Source: Thereva unica | Lineage: Eukaryota; Arthropoda; Insecta; Diptera; Therevidae | DNA: 64,000 nucleotides | Assembly (NCBI GenBank): GCA_949987705.1 | Contig: OX465283.1 | Coordinates: 52,800,953 to 52,864,952 of the forward strand | Direction: 5' to 3' | Notes under the pieces: model-generated | Database searches by the model: none | What the model saw: only the letters and a program-made list of their open reading frames with translations | What the model was told of the DNA's origin: nothing | Part shown: positions 1 through 11,585 of the stretch, one piece after another | How the letters are laid out: each line of letters opens with the position of its first letter | Numbering within the stretch: position 1 is the first letter of the stretch | Translations under genes and position numbers: made by a program

Positions 1-22
1 TACCACTTTGGTGAGAAACACC
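1..22 (-). mobile_element. End of a second copy of the GGGTGTTTCTC-family TIR element
   Basis: Read on the minus strand, the first bases of the window begin GGGTGTTTCTCACC, the same terminus as the complete element at 4889-6120. The rest of this copy lies off the window's left edge. Only the terminal motif is visible, so the assignment rests on about 14 matching bases plus the existence of a complete copy nearby. Confidence 0.5.
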
Positions 23-290
23 CTGATAATTTGTATGCTCCCTTTTAGACGGGCGGACACCGAACCGACACCGAACAGACAAAGCGAAGGAACGAACTGA
101 GTGTATCGGGAAGTGGGTGAGAAAAGACGATGGGGAGGGCAGGCAATTTTCATGGACAATTTCAGCGAACTGTGAACGGGCATTTTGACATTTCCTGCAT
201 TGTTGTTCTGGCTAGGATGAGAAGGAAAAGGACAATTTCAAAAAGCGAGAACAACAAGCCATGAAGTTTTGACATTGGTACTATGAAAGG

Positions 291-612
291 CCAGTTTCAC
301 ACGATGCAACAGCCAACCATCAAAAATCTGATGTCACCGTCCATTCCCTTTTGAGATTCGATGAAAAACCGCCTGCGCTTTCACACGAGCCAAATTTTCC
401 AACCACTGTACCTACTTAATAGCTTTCTGCTATTTCTCTCTCTTTGCTTCCAGAAAAAAAACCACAAACACACAGCTCAAAAATTTGACTCGGAAATTCA
501 TTAAAAGAGTTAGTTCAAACAATCTGTCCATACCTTCCTCCTCTCTCCCCCTCTTCTCTTTTCTCTAAGTCGTTTCCAGTAGATTTTTGTTGGCTGGCTC
601 GTGTGAAACTGG
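291..612. mobile_element. Possible MITE with ~40-bp imperfect TIRs
   Basis: The segment starts CCAGTTTCACACGA and ends with its reverse complement. The inverted match continues inward through GCCAAC and AAAAATCT with small gaps. There is no coding capacity and no convincing target-site duplication, so class is undetermined. A TGTGAAACTGG motif recurs near 34177-34190. Confidence 0.4.
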
Positions 613-680
613 TCAAAGCAACAACAAAATCCCACATTTTTTTACATTTATCGTTCTATTGTTCGTTCATTGGTGTTCGC

Positions 681-1388
681 CTGAAGATAAACGAAGATAA
701 AACGAAGGTGATGCAACAATCCAGAGCAGGAAGATCTAGAATGGGAAGAAATATAACCATCGACGAACATAACCTAGAAGTAGTCGATAAAACAGTCTAC
801 CTTGGGTCTACAATCACAAAAAGAAACGAAGAAAAAGAAGAAATAACTAGACGAATACTACTGCCTAATAGAGCCTTTTATGCCCAAAAACAAATCCTGC
901 ACTCAAGATTTGTGCCCAGAAAAACGCAACTCTCACTCTACAAAATAGTAATACGACCAGTACTGTGTTATGGTAGCGAGACTTGGACTATGACCCAGGA
1001 CATAGAGGAACGAGTCAACAGGTTTGAAAGGAAAGTCCTCAGATGCATAATAGGCCCAACGAGAGAGGATGGAATATGGCGAAGGAGATACAACAACGAG
1101 TTGTATGAAATTTTTGACGACCCACAACTCTCAACTTTAATCAAAATTAACAGACTGAGACTAGCCGGCCACGTAATCAGGATAGAGGACAATCGTATCC
1201 CAAAATGGCTTATGTCATCAGCAATTTAGGGAAGTAGGCCAGTAGGTAGACCCAGGAGGAGATGGATAGACTCTGTGACGGCTGACGCAGAGGTAATGCT
1301 CAACATCCGGAACTGGAGACATGCTGCAAGGGACCGTCAAACTTGGAGAAATGCCCTAGAGGAGGCCAAGGCGCGATTTGGGCTGTAG
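681..1388 (+). pseudogene. RTE-like LINE, 3' end of reverse transcriptase ORF
   Basis: This is the C-terminal end of a non-LTR retrotransposon polyprotein. In one frame it reads the post-RT block: LKINEDKTKVM, YLGSTIT, EITRRI, a LYKIVIRPVLCYGSETW stretch, then ERKVLRCIIGP and a RLRLAGHVIRI block. A TAG at 1227-1229 interrupts the frame. The same frame then resumes with GRPRRRWIDSV and ends at the true C-terminus (ARFGL, stop 1386-1388). Homology begins abruptly near 681, so the copy is 5'-truncated. The 3' tail contains the simple repeat TGGATGGATGG, as expected for elements priming on short tandem repeats. Related pieces occur at 6258, 24280, 31740 and 40840. Assignment to the RTE/BovB-like group is from motif memory; another RT clade with the same C-terminal block is possible. 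Confidence 0.8.
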
Positions 1389-1403
1389 CGCCATTGGATG
1401 GAT

Positions 1404-1750
1404 GGAACTCACGTTTGTATGCATAATTTTAACTCAACCCAGTCGAGCTCAGTCAAACCTAACTCAACTCGACTCTCGTCTACATGTCATTGGAGTCGGG
1501 TTCACCCTGAGATCAACTTATTATGTGTAAGTACTAAATGCAATCTGACCATTTTTTCCAAAAATCAAGATGGCGTCCGAGATTGCGGCCTAGTTTTGTA
1601 ATTGTGTACCACCGAGCCCAAGACTTGCGTATCAAATGAAAGAGTACGACAGGTAAAATACAGTAAGCTCTGTGACGTAATTTTAAATCTAATAAACCGT
1701 CACCACAAAATGGCGGAAAACATATAATAGACTAAAAAGTAGAAAATAAG
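1404..1750 (-). repeat. Dispersed repeat family A, minus-oriented copy
   Basis: Reverse-complemented, this block matches 48405-48660 and the front of 2220-2400: TTTCTACTTTTTAGT, a CCGCCATTTTGTGG stretch, a GGTCAGATTGCATTTAGTAC motif, then ACATGTAGACGAGAGTCGAG. It is noncoding. With the plus-strand copy at 2220 it forms a large imperfect inverted pair. Confidence 0.7.
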
Positions 1751-1765
1751 AATAAATAGATTAAA

Positions 1766-1915
1766 AAAACCCAAAAATCTGCTTTTATTTTAAAATGAAC
1801 CAAAATGTAAAAAATAATTTTGAATGTAAAGCTTTTATTGCTGCAGCGTCTTACTTATAGCTGGAACACAATGCTCACCATAAGCCGTGGGCTATAAAAG
1901 CTTTTCGTTGATAAA
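1766..1915 (+). repeat. Left arm of an inverted repeat paired with 3287-3515
   Basis: It contains AAAATGAACCAAAATGTAAA, TTGAATGTAAAGC and ACACAATGCTCACCATAAGC. All recur in inverted order at 3287-3515, where about 60 extra bases (3355-3420) separate the two halves. The noncoding pair brackets the plus-strand family A copy at 2220. Confidence 0.7.
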
Positions 1916-2219
1916 TAATAGATACCATGTATCTACCTAGGAACGAACAAAATGAAACTATCGGCGAAGTGACCATAACTACGACCATAAAAAAAAACCA
2001 ACCAACAAATAAAATCTAAATAAATAAACAAGTCCTTATTGCTACAAAAATTCTTTTATTTATTGTTATAAATGATTTATAAGTTAAAATTGAAAAAATT
2101 AGACAAGTACAATGGTTTAAATGATGTGTGGGTGGAAATAAGGGATGCGGGGTGGATTCGCTCGGGAAACACCACTAACTTGTATTGTCACCGAAGTTAT
2201 ACATATTCGCCCAAGTTCA

Positions 2220-2958
2220 TTGAGTTTTAAGAATTTAAAAACGACCGCCATCTTGGAACCGTCTACTTCATTTTTTTACAAAAAGGTCAGATTGCATTTA
2301 GTACTTATACATGACGAGTTGAACTCAGGTTGAATTCAAATCTAACTACATGTAAACGGGAGTCGATTTGAGTTAAGGTCGACTGAACTCGGCTCAGCTC
2401 TGCTACCTGGGTGGAGTTTAAATTATGCATACGGACATGAGCTCAGTAGTTGAGTGGTTGAATTTATAGTAGTTGCCAGCAGCATCTCTGTGTTTTGTTT
2501 GTGATTTTTTGTAACCTGTACTGCTTCTTTATTTTCAATTCACCCTTAACTCAACTTTTCATCTCATCATGCATACATATTTATTAATTAGCACGCGAAC
2601 TACGAGTGTGTGCAAAATTGGAAGTTATATTTTCTATTTTTTAGTCTATTATAAGCTTTCCGCAATTTTGTGTTGGCCACCATTTTGAATTTGGAATGAC
2701 GCCACATAGCTAATTGTGTTCTACCTGTCATATCCATTCATTTGATACCCATGTCAGAGGGCCGCGAAGCACAATTTCAAAAATCGGCCGCCATTTTGGA
2801 ACCGCCATCTAGATATTTTTACAAAATGGTCAGATTGCATTGTCATCCAAACTAAACGTGTATGGAAAATTTCAGCTCCATCCGAAACCGGGAAGTGGGT
2901 CAAATTTAACTTCAAATATTTGACGACGCGTAGTGTAAGTTAAATAAAAGAATTTAAA
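2220..2958 (+). repeat. Dispersed repeat family A, plus-oriented copy
   Basis: It matches 48560-49230 over most of its length, including GTCAGATTGCATTTAGTAC, the ACATGTAAACGGGAGTCGA segment, GCAGCATCTCTGTGTTTTG and the GCCATTTTGAATTTGGAATG block. It ends with AGTGTAAGTTAAATAAAAG. It is noncoding and of unassigned class. Confidence 0.75.
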
Positions 2959-3286
2959 AATTAGAACCTATTTCTATTTTTTGGTTGACGCTTACAGTTC
3001 TACCAAATCATACATACAAGAAAACACCGCTGTCAACAAATAAAACGTTATTATTTTGACAAAAAAGGGCCTTTTTGACAAATTTTGTTATGTCTGAGGG
3101 TGCTTTATTTTAAAAATAAAAAAAATACACGTGTTGCATTCTTTTTTTTTTCATATTAATTTAAATTAGTTTCAATTTAAATTTGAAACTCATTTGACAG
3201 GAAAAAATTTTTTTCAACGCCTACACGATATCGCTTTGCTCTATTATAATTTTAGTTTTACGATTGACAGCGATGGCATAATTTGA

Positions 3287-3515
3287 GAGCGATAGAGCTT
3301 TCATAGCCCACGGCTTATGGCGAGCATTGTGTTCCTGCTATAAAATGTATAAAGGCGTTGGGGTTAACGAAAAGTTCCAGTATTAATAAAATAAGAATAT
3401 AGGTAAAAAGCGCTCCATGCTTTTTTACATTTAAGTAAGAGGCTCCAGCAGCGAAAACTTTACATTCAAAATTATTTTTTACATTTTGGTTCATTTTAAA
3501 ATAAAATTATATTTT
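3287..3515 (-). repeat. Right arm of the inverted repeat paired with 1766-1915
   Basis: The reverse complement reproduces the left arm, including the CACGGCTTATGGCGAGCATT segment and the TTACATTCAAAATTATTTTT segment. One interruption of about 60 bases is absent from the left arm. Confidence 0.7.
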
Positions 3516-4884
3516 TTTCGTTTTTTTAAGCTATATATTTTTTTTCTTTTGGAGTTGCCTAGATTATATCTTTGTGAAATGAAATTGAAAATTACTATTG
3601 TATACCAGATGATGAGATGAGATATTGCCTTAAGGCTCTCGATATGCAATGATAATGGACATTCTAAAAAAACGAAAAAGAAATTCAGCGTCTAAACTTT
3701 AAATCAGCAACATTAGTTGTTGAAGTTGAGCAGCTCGAAAATGACTGTAACTTACCATAATACTACAAAAAATTGAATATTCATTCAACCCTCTCGAAAA
3801 ATTACCCTCATACTCCTTAAGTCCTTATAGTCCTGTTTGTAAGTTGCCTCCGACATTTCGTTACCTATCAACATCTTCTTGATAAGCTCATTTAAGACAA
3901 GAATCGTCTTTTATTCCCTCGTCCTATATCTGAACGGCGAAACTTTGAATACAACAAGAAGAGACAAGTAGATGCATCCTTAAGCATAAAAGGATGCGAA
4001 GCTTTCGGGACAACAGAATGGCGGGCGAAAAGTTGAAAAAAATATTTTATTCGTGAAAAGTTTCTTCGATTACCATTAAAAGTTATCCTTTCTGCTGTAG
4101 CAAGAACTCGTAGAGGAGCTTTTATGGATAAGTAAATTGCATTTTCCGTATATATCCGAAAAGGGCTCTTATCCTAACTCTCTTAAATTTATTCAACTTC
4201 GTGACTTTGTCCTTGTTTGCTTAATTCCTGTAGAAGTGGTCCTGAAGGTTGCCAGGATATGGAAGAAGCGACTTAATTTTTATTGAAATTTGTTGCAGGC
4301 AAGTCAGCATCCGCCTTACAACTTATGGAATCCGCCTCAAGTGCAATCCTACCGATTTGGCGGGCACTGTTCAGCGGCGGGTGCGGCAGTACTATAAGGG
4401 TACAAATCACTACGTGCCTCGAGGCCACTACAGTTGTTACTGGAACGGGCATAATGGGGCTGGAATGGCGGATGGGGGTGCGGGGGTGATGGTGGAAGCG
4501 AGGGCTTGAATAAATCCTTTGAATTTAAAACTATTTTGCAAAGGAAATGAACATCACCGCTCCTGGTGCTCCCTTTCGGTGTGTAAAGCAAATATGAAGC
4601 AATCCTTGTTGAGGTAGTTTTATGAGGGGTACACGTTCCTTTGTGCTTCGTAAAATTACCTTAAACTTGATGGAGATTTCGTTGACGGAAATTTGAGTAC
4701 TATGTCAACTGGAAGGGTTGAATTTTAAGCAAATATTTAATAGCTTTTATATAAATTTGATTTACCGTTCACTAAATATTCTTTGGTTTACCAAATGAAC
4801 AGCTTTGGCAAATATTAAGTGAGTTTACGTTTTTAGTGGTACGATATTTTGATTAAACTGTGGACCCAGAGAGTTTGATTGTTT
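3516..4884. other. No recognised gene
   Basis: This is AT-rich sequence. Overlapping short frames around 4249-4591 encode low-information peptides without recognisable motifs, and I do not regard them as genes. No repeat shared with the rest of the window was noticed. Confidence 0.5.
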
Positions 4885-4888
4885 ATGT
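4885..4888. repeat. Target-site duplication ATGT (left)
   Basis: ATGT immediately precedes the GGGTGTTTCTC terminus and is repeated exactly at 6121-6124, just after the opposite terminus. Confidence 0.75.
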
Positions 4889-6120
4889 GGGTGTTTCTCA
4901 CCACCCTGTCCTTGGCAAATATTACGTAAACTATGGTGAGAAATATTTATATTTCTGCAAATTTCAATTTATAACTATCTAAACTATAGTATACAATATA
5001 GAAAATATCTCACTTAAAAACCTATATGGTTTCAATAACGTATTTTTTAGGTCTAAAAACAGTCCCCTAGCCGGTCCCCAACCCAAAATATTTTCTATTG
5101 AGTTCATTAATTGAACTAATATTTTAAAAACAATTAACTTATATAACACAATCTAATCAATATGAAATGATATGCTATTAGACTCTAATATCAATTTATT
5201 TAAACTATTTTTTGATTAGTTTAATTTAACCTAAAGTTGGTCCCCGAATTTCATGAACAGTCCCCTGCCAAAGTTCCGAGTTACGCATCAGGACATCTAC
5301 AGTAAAGACAGACTTGTTAATGGGCGTAACGAAACGTGAACGACATGAAATTAGCTTTGTTACCCCCAAAAGTAGCTATACCTCATTTTGTTTAGTGTTA
5401 CAAGAGTTAGAGGGGCACATGCGCGTATCGGTACGCAACATTCGACAGTCCTCTGCTAAGTGTTATTTTTCTTTTTTTAAAGTGTTCCAGTTTTCTCTAT
5501 TGTGCATAGTTTTAAATAAGATGGCTTATATTGTTTCTATATAACAAAATAAAGTCATAATGAAGGAATTTTATGGTACCGTACCAATTACACAAATTAA
5601 ACAGTCCCCTGCCAACAGTCCCCGTCAACAGTCCCCCGCTACATACAGAAACAGGAGACTGTTTCATTTATTAGGGCACTGTTATTGTACTTTTGCCTTT
5701 GTTTTAGGTCTATAACCATCTTTTAATCATGGCGCGAGAAAGAAGAAAGTGTCTAAGGAAGAAATAAAAGTTCACAAGTTTAGTTGGAACTACACAGAGA
5801 ACTTGGAACTACCAAAGAAGACTGTTTTATTTTTATATATATGCGTCATGAGGAATGTTTTTAAAGTATATATACTACTAATAAATGCTCATTTAACTTA
5901 TATATACAGTCTTCTGACATATGCAACAGTCCTCTGACATATGAATTTTTTAAATTTACTCAATAAGTCCTAAAATAAAACAAATATATTTGGGTCCCTT
6001 ACTGTTTATTATCCACCAGATAGATATCTATTTAATTGTAAATTTTTTTTTCATATTCACGTAAAAAAGTTACTGGGACAGATTTCTTGCAAAAATTTAC
6101 CAGTTTACAGAGAAACACCC
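4889..6120. mobile_element. 1,232-bp nonautonomous DNA transposon, 11-bp TIRs, ATGT TSD
   Basis: Both ends carry the perfect TIR GGGTGTTTCTC / GAGAAACACCC and both are flanked by ATGT. The interior has no long frame; its largest ORFs (5314-5544, 5749-5937) show no transposase motif. It is unusual in carrying a dispersed internal motif of the form AACAGTCCyCTGnCAA near 5060, 5257, 5445, 5601, 5615, 5625, 5908 and 5926, which could be transposase-binding repeats. A 4-bp TSD limits the candidate superfamilies, but none of the termini I know matches, so the superfamily is left open. The first 22 bases of the window look like another copy. Confidence 0.75.
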
Positions 6121-6257
6121 ATGTAAAGCTTTATTTGTGCAGATTCCATTCAGTTAAATTGTAAGAAATATAACGTTTTAACCCATTTCCGAACGCGTTG
6201 CAAAAGTGGTTGAAGTTTTCGGTATAAAGTATTTTTCTAGAGTAAATAGCCCCCCCC

Positions 6258-6358
6258 CCAAATTGGATGACATCGGCTCAGAATCGGGACCGGTGGAGAG
6301 AACAGTTGGAAGAGCCCAGGACCGGATCCCGGTTGTAGAGCCATTGAAGAAGAAGAAT
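6258..6358 (+). pseudogene. RTE-like LINE, last 23 codons plus GAA tail
   Basis: The frame from 6267 to the stop at 6336-6338 reads a short peptide containing NRDRWREQLEEP, matching the DRxxWR block that closes RTE-like polyproteins. It is followed by a GAAGAAGAAGAA tail. This is a severely 5'-truncated insertion of about 100 bases, too short for ORF callers. Confidence 0.6.
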
Positions 6359-6433
6359 TAGGGCCCACTGATTCCAAATCCGTCATCAAAAAATTTCTAT
6401 CCCCACCCATTTTCCCGTTATATGAAAAGCAAA

Positions 6434-6449
6434 TGTTCGATTAATCGAA
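6434..6449. repeat. Perfect 16-bp palindrome GTTCGATTAATCGAAC
   Basis: The same palindrome recurs at 12608-12623, 16 bases inside the right-hand piggyBac-like end. The match extends to about 19 bases when one copy is inverted. It may be a subterminal binding site of the candidate 6178-12643 element. Confidence 0.5.
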
Positions 6450-7099
6450 CGTTGGCAATTATCCTAAGTTGTCCGTCACTAAGTCTCTCCTGTGGACCGA
6501 TGTGATAAAGAAGGAATGGAAGTAGGTAATGTTCTAGAGTCCCTAAGAAGTTAACAAACGCGGTCGGTGTTAGTTTTATTGTCATGATCTTGGTTCTAAT
6601 TTCAGTTTTAGCTTTATGTTTAATTTTCCTCTTCGTTTTGATTTTAATTTTAATTTCCGTTCGGTTCTCCCTTCTCGTGCCCTCCGCGCCTGGTTCGTAT
6701 ACTTTTCGTGGTTTTAGTAACATCAATCCTGATCAACTATCCAAAGCTGCCTCTACCATGGCTTGGGATGCTATCTATCATACTACTTGCGTCAGTGCCA
6801 GCCCTTGCCCTTCAACAAGGTAGAGCGAGATTGTCTCTCGGCGCCCTTTGGTCAACGCTTTCACAACATCACATAAATTGGACTTCAGTTTATTTTCTGT
6901 ATGTAGATTAAGAATAAGAAATCTGCGATTTCAAAATAATTGTCATTTTTTAAATTTTTGTGTGTCTATTTGACCGGGCTAATCTTGGAAACGGCTAATC
7001 CAATAGCGACGAGACTTTCATGGAAGGTTTAGTAGTAGTAATATTTTAGGCTACGTTTTTGCTCCGATCCGACTATCGGATCCGGCTATTGTATTCGAC

Positions 7100-7352
7100 T
7101 ATCAGCTCAGACCGAAAACTTGACCCGATGATCGTCGGAAAGCGAGTCGAAATTGTTTTTATCATTCCAATTACAGACCTCAAAACTCGGGAGCCCGCTA
7201 ATCGGATTTTAAAACAATTAATCCGATCGCTTAGGCTAATTTTGCACTCTGAACGGACTAGTGGGTCAGACCGAAAACTTGAACCAATAAATCGAAGGAG
7301 AGCCTGATAGAGTGAAAACTTTTTTTTATCATTCTAATTGTAGGCCTCAATG
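7100..7352. repeat. Two degenerate direct repeats ~160 bp apart
   Basis: TCAGACCGAAAACTTGA occurs at 7106 and 7266. Both are followed by a degenerate GTCGGAAAG/ATCGAAGG stretch and then TTATCATTCxAATT with a CCTCAA block. This looks like a local tandem duplication of noncoding sequence. Confidence 0.5.
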
Positions 7353-9369
7353 AGTTCTATATAAATATCTAAGTTTACCTCAGTGAATCGTGTTCGTACT
7401 ATAGACAACCCTTTACCTTTTGGTCAGATTTTAGTAGATAGCGTTACCATATGCGATCAATATTTACTTATTTAAATAGAAGACTCCAATTGGAATGAGA
7501 CAAACGTTTTCAGGAATATACTTTTTGCGATTAGTTTTTCGAAATGCAAATCACGAAAACGTAGTTTTTATGCACGTAAGCTTGAACCTTCTTTAAACTC
7601 CAAGCAATTTTGGTCCAATCATCACTCGCTGGGCATATATGCTACTGCATCTTCCCCTGTTGATATCGACGTAGAACTTCCAATAGCCTCATTCATTCAA
7701 GCCCCTGCTGCTTCCTCTATCTCCCGATCTTTCTCAGTTCTTCCGTATATATAGTATACTGATGGCTTTTACTTCCGCTATGTGGACTCTTGGGAAATTA
7801 ATGAAATACTGCTCCCTAATTCCTCTAAATGCATGGGTTTTAAGGAAATCTCTCCACGCTTTTTTAATCTCCTCCTCCCCTTAATTTTGGATGTCATCAC
7901 GCATGTTTTAATTACTGCCTGACTACTCTCCAAGTTCCCTTGTCATGGAAAAAAGCCGAAAAACTTTTCCTGCAGATATCTCAGATTTCCGTCCCATTAG
8001 CATTCTTCCTTTCCTTGCTAAAGCCTTTGAGAAAACTTTACATCCAAGTCCGGCGCTACGTGGACTCTAATAGCTGCTTTATTTCTAAACTAGCAAAAAC
8101 CCGCGTGCGTCGTAACGCCTTTTAATAAAACAAAATTATGTGTGCATAGTCCGGAATAAGAAAGGGGTATAATGAGCCAAAGAACAAATCTGCAAGACAT
8201 GATTTTGGATATATAAAAAACTTTAGAGTTGACTATAAAAATATGTTACCTACAACTTTTTTTAAAATTCGAGGTTAGGTAATCATCGGACAACTTTTAT
8301 ACTACGTGGACAACAGATGCCTAGCCAATTTCATTCAGAATATGTCTTGAGCGCGTAGATTTTGACGTTCTCAGATAATTGGCACCCTGAACTTGCCCCA
8401 AGGCGCACATGGCTTGAGACGAAGATTGCCAACATTTCAAGACGATACTACTGATTTGATCCTAAAAAGGACAGTTGCTGCTTCCCGTTTTCGTGTCTCG
8501 TCGTTTCCGGTCATACCGCCCGCACGGCACTGGTTATCAATCCACTGTAACGCTTGTTTATAAACGATGTTAGATGTTTCACTTGTAAGTATTACAATGT
8601 TTGTGGCATTACTGAGTTGAGTCGATTTAGTTGAGTTGATATTTTCGAAATCGTCATAAATGTCGCTCATCAAAATTTCCTCGTCTATTACGAACTTTCA
8701 AACAACATCCAGCAGCTCACTGTCATCATTCTCATTAATCTCAGAACATTTTCTATTGTTCATCCTATGTTGAGGCGAATAGTACTGAATTCTGAGTTTT
8801 CCGATTGCGTTCCCATCTTCTGCTTTAAATGACGTTTTCCAATATGTCCCTAAATGAGTGATCATTTCAGATATGCATCAATATCATCGGCCCATATATT
8901 CGTCCGGACACCCGGCAACATTTGCCCGGAATCTATGTCAATAAAACAGTTACTCCCCAAAATAATTGGATTTTACATCTTAAATCTCGCGGTGTTCTGT
9001 TAATAGATACTTTATTTGCCATAGTACACTCATCGCATTCCCAGACAGCCATCATGCAGTTTTGTAAAACTTTAGATTTTTTCCACGCAGGATTTTCCAT
9101 ATGATCTTCTTCGATCGGTATCTCAAGCTGTTCTTCCTGATGTGAGTAAAGTTGCCGAAATCTCTGCTACTGTCCTGATCTCATATTTGCCAAATAACCT
9201 ACCTTTCGAAATGTTAAAAAGCGTGGGACTTTACCTATATTCTTATTTTATTATTACTGCAACTTTTCGCTAGCGCCCCATATATACTGGCTTTAGCAAA
9301 AAAGGTTTCATTCAATATAAGTTTTTACTTTTTAGAACATTTTTAAACAAAAGCATATTTTTAAGTTTT

Positions 9370-9965
9370 TTAAACTAAATTTTTAGTTTTTTACCTTTTA
9401 ATTTATTATATGTCTTCGGTTATTTTGTGGTGACCGATATTTAAAATGAGGTCACCCAGCTTACTGTACTCTACTCATCATATTGGTAGCCATACCGAGA
9501 GCGTTGTAAAAAAATGTAGGCCGCCATTTTGTGTTGGCTGCCATTTTGAATTTGGAATTACGCCACCCAGCTAATAGTATTCTACGTGTCATATCCTTTC
9601 ATTTGATACCCATACCGATCGTGATGTAAATAAAAAAGTAATCCGCCATCAGTTTTGGCCGCCATTTTGTTCCGGCCCATTTTGAATTTGGAATGACATC
9701 AAATAGGTACTTATATTATACTTATCATTCCCTTTCATTTGATACCCATGTCGGCAGTCAGCGAGCACAATTGCGAAATTCGGCCGCCATCTTGAAACGG
9801 CCATCTTAATTTTTTTATAAAATGGTCAGATTGCATTTTCACTTGAACTGTACATGTGTGCAAAATTTGAAGCTGATCCGTTATATGGAAGTGGGTCAAA
9901 AACAATTTTCAAGATTTGTCTACATACATACATCCATACATACATATAAGTGGAGCTAATATATA
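9370..9965 (+). repeat. Family A copy made of ~115-135-bp degenerate monomers
   Basis: Three successive units each contain a GCCATTTTGxATTTGGAAT block, a GCTTACTGTACTCTAC-like segment, CATTTGATACCCAT and a CGGCCGCCAT block (starting near 9425, 9540 and 9678). The last unit continues to a TACATACATACATCC tract. It shares the order of motifs with 2220-2958 and 48405-49230. Confidence 0.65.
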
Positions 9966-10072
9966 GTGCATATAAATAGCCTAAAACATGCTCGCCAAAA
10001 TACTGATTCTTCCAGTGAAAGTCCCATCCAAATCGGATTAGCCGTTTCCGAGATTAGCCCGAACAAAGAGGC

Positions 10073-10123
10073 CACAGACATACAGACATACAGACACACA
10101 GACATACAGACATACAGCCAGAC
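10073..10123. repeat. (CAGACATA)n microsatellite
   Basis: About six imperfect copies of the octamer CAGACATA form a simple repeat inside the 8093-10230 insertion. Such tracts are common near the 3' ends of this type of insect repeat. Confidence 0.8.
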
Positions 10124-10334
10124 AAAAATTTTAAAAATGCGTGATTTCGTTTTAAAATTATGTAAATAACCATATAAAATTAAAAAAACACTATTATTTT
10201 GAAATCACAGACAGACACTCCAATTATATTTACATATATAGATATCAATCTGGTTTCCGTAAAAATCATAGTTGTGAAACCTCTATACTAAAGGTAACAA
10301 CTGACATTCGTTCTGCGCTTGATAAAGGCGACGC

Positions 10335-10873
10335 ACAGTGGGGCTCGCTCATAGAAGGTTCTGCTCAAAACTCAATTTTCAAAATGTGGAAATTTTTCAA
10401 AAAAATTGTATCATCGTAGTTGTAATAATGAATCAGATCACGTGTAAAAATATTAAGTCGCTGACTGCTATGAGTCATCGAGCGCATGAGCATAAAGTTC
10501 ATAGTTTAGGCAAAATACTACTTCTGCGAAAAGGGAATGCCAGTTTATGCGCGATATAAAAACATTAATTTCTAACGTTTAACGATAAAATCTATGGAAG
10601 TGTATTATGTCGGTGATCAAGCAAGGTATGTTGATTCTTATATAATTTTGTATTATGTTATAAGTTCATTTGTTTATGATACAGGGCTTAAAATTGGTAG
10701 TAGTATATATTTTTTCGTAGGGTTTTTTTTAAATGACATTTTCTCGAAAACGCGCATTTTTACACGTGATCTGATACATTATTACAACTACGATGATACA
10801 ATTTTTTTTGAAAAATTTCCACATTTTGAAAATTGCGTTTTGAGCAGAACCTTCTATGAGCGAGCCCCACTGT
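10335..10873. mobile_element. hAT-type MITE with ~117-bp TIRs
   Basis: The termini are ACAGTGGGGCTCGCTCATAG and its exact inverse. The inverted match continues about 117 bp from each end with few differences, leaving a ~300-bp centre with no frame of its own. Flanks are GCGACGC (10328-10334) and GCGACGT (10874-10880), a 7-bp duplication with one mismatch. Removing the element rejoins the RT as DKGDVAILVLLDF, which fixes the insertion point. The CAGTG-type end suggests hAT. Confidence 0.85.
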
Positions 10874-11585
10874 GCGACGTTGCCATATTAGTGCTTCTTG
10901 ATTTCTTGAAAGATTTCGACTCAGTGGTGCACACGATCCTACTTTCCAAACTAAGTCAGCGCTATCAGTTCTCTTCTTCTGCTACACGGCTTTTCTCATC
11001 TTTGCTATCTAACCGTCTTTAATGTGTTCGTTATAACAATGTTATTTCCTCTCTTCTACATGTGCCTTCTGGTGTTCCATAAAGTTCAATTCTTGGTCCC
11101 CTACTATTTTCTTTTTATATCAATGATCTACCCTTTACTCTTGGCCACTGCTCCTTTCATCTGTATGCTGATGATCTCCAACTTTATACCTCCTGCCTTT
11201 CTTGCTAGATTGAATCTTGTATTTATGACCTGAATACCACTTTGACTCGAATGAATGAGTGGAGTGCTCTCAAGTACCTTAATTTAAACATTACAATATC
11301 ACAAGTACGCTCCCCGCCAGAATTCCACTCATTTGTCTAGATAAAATTCCTCTTCTTATTGTTGATTGGGTCCATAATCTTGGCATTGCTATTAATGATA
11401 AACTGACCTGCTGTGATTGTCTCACTAATGCTGTCCCAGATTTATGCGTTCAAAACTTGTACAATCTCTCATTCTCCCGCAATTCCTCTATGACGCACTT
11501 GTTTACATTGTGTATGATTCATCCTGTCGTGAACGACGTTACATACAATGATTTCTTACGCTTTATCTTCCACTTGAGAAGGTCA

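Larger units (their letters stand above)
8093..10230 (+). mobile_element. 2.1-kb noncoding insertion in the LINE RT, includes family A
   Basis: The RT frame stops near 8092 and resumes at 10233, so the intervening block is an insertion. It begins GCAAAAACCCGCGTGCGTCG, carries family A units at about 9370-9960 and a CAGACATA microsatellite, and ends near ACATATATAGAT. No transposase or TIR was found, and class is undetermined. Confidence 0.55.

Noticed and set aside
4249..4591. Overlapping 70-86 codon frames on both strands, one with a start and Cys/Tyr-rich sequence
   Set aside because: No domain, no splice context, and mutually overlapping frames on both strands suggest a GC-richer stretch rather than a gene.
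6418..6823. Frames on both strands with repetitive Lys/Thr or Leu/Ile peptides
   Set aside because: They come from a low-complexity TTTTAATTTT-like stretch; the peptide periodicity mirrors the DNA repeat.
10073..10123. CRISPR-like or regulatory array
   Set aside because: It is an octamer microsatellite without spacers, in eukaryotic repeat DNA.
10594..11022. 142-residue ORF as a distinct gene
   Set aside because: It starts in a hAT MITE and reads through into LINE reverse transcriptase; it is a chance fusion across an insertion boundary.
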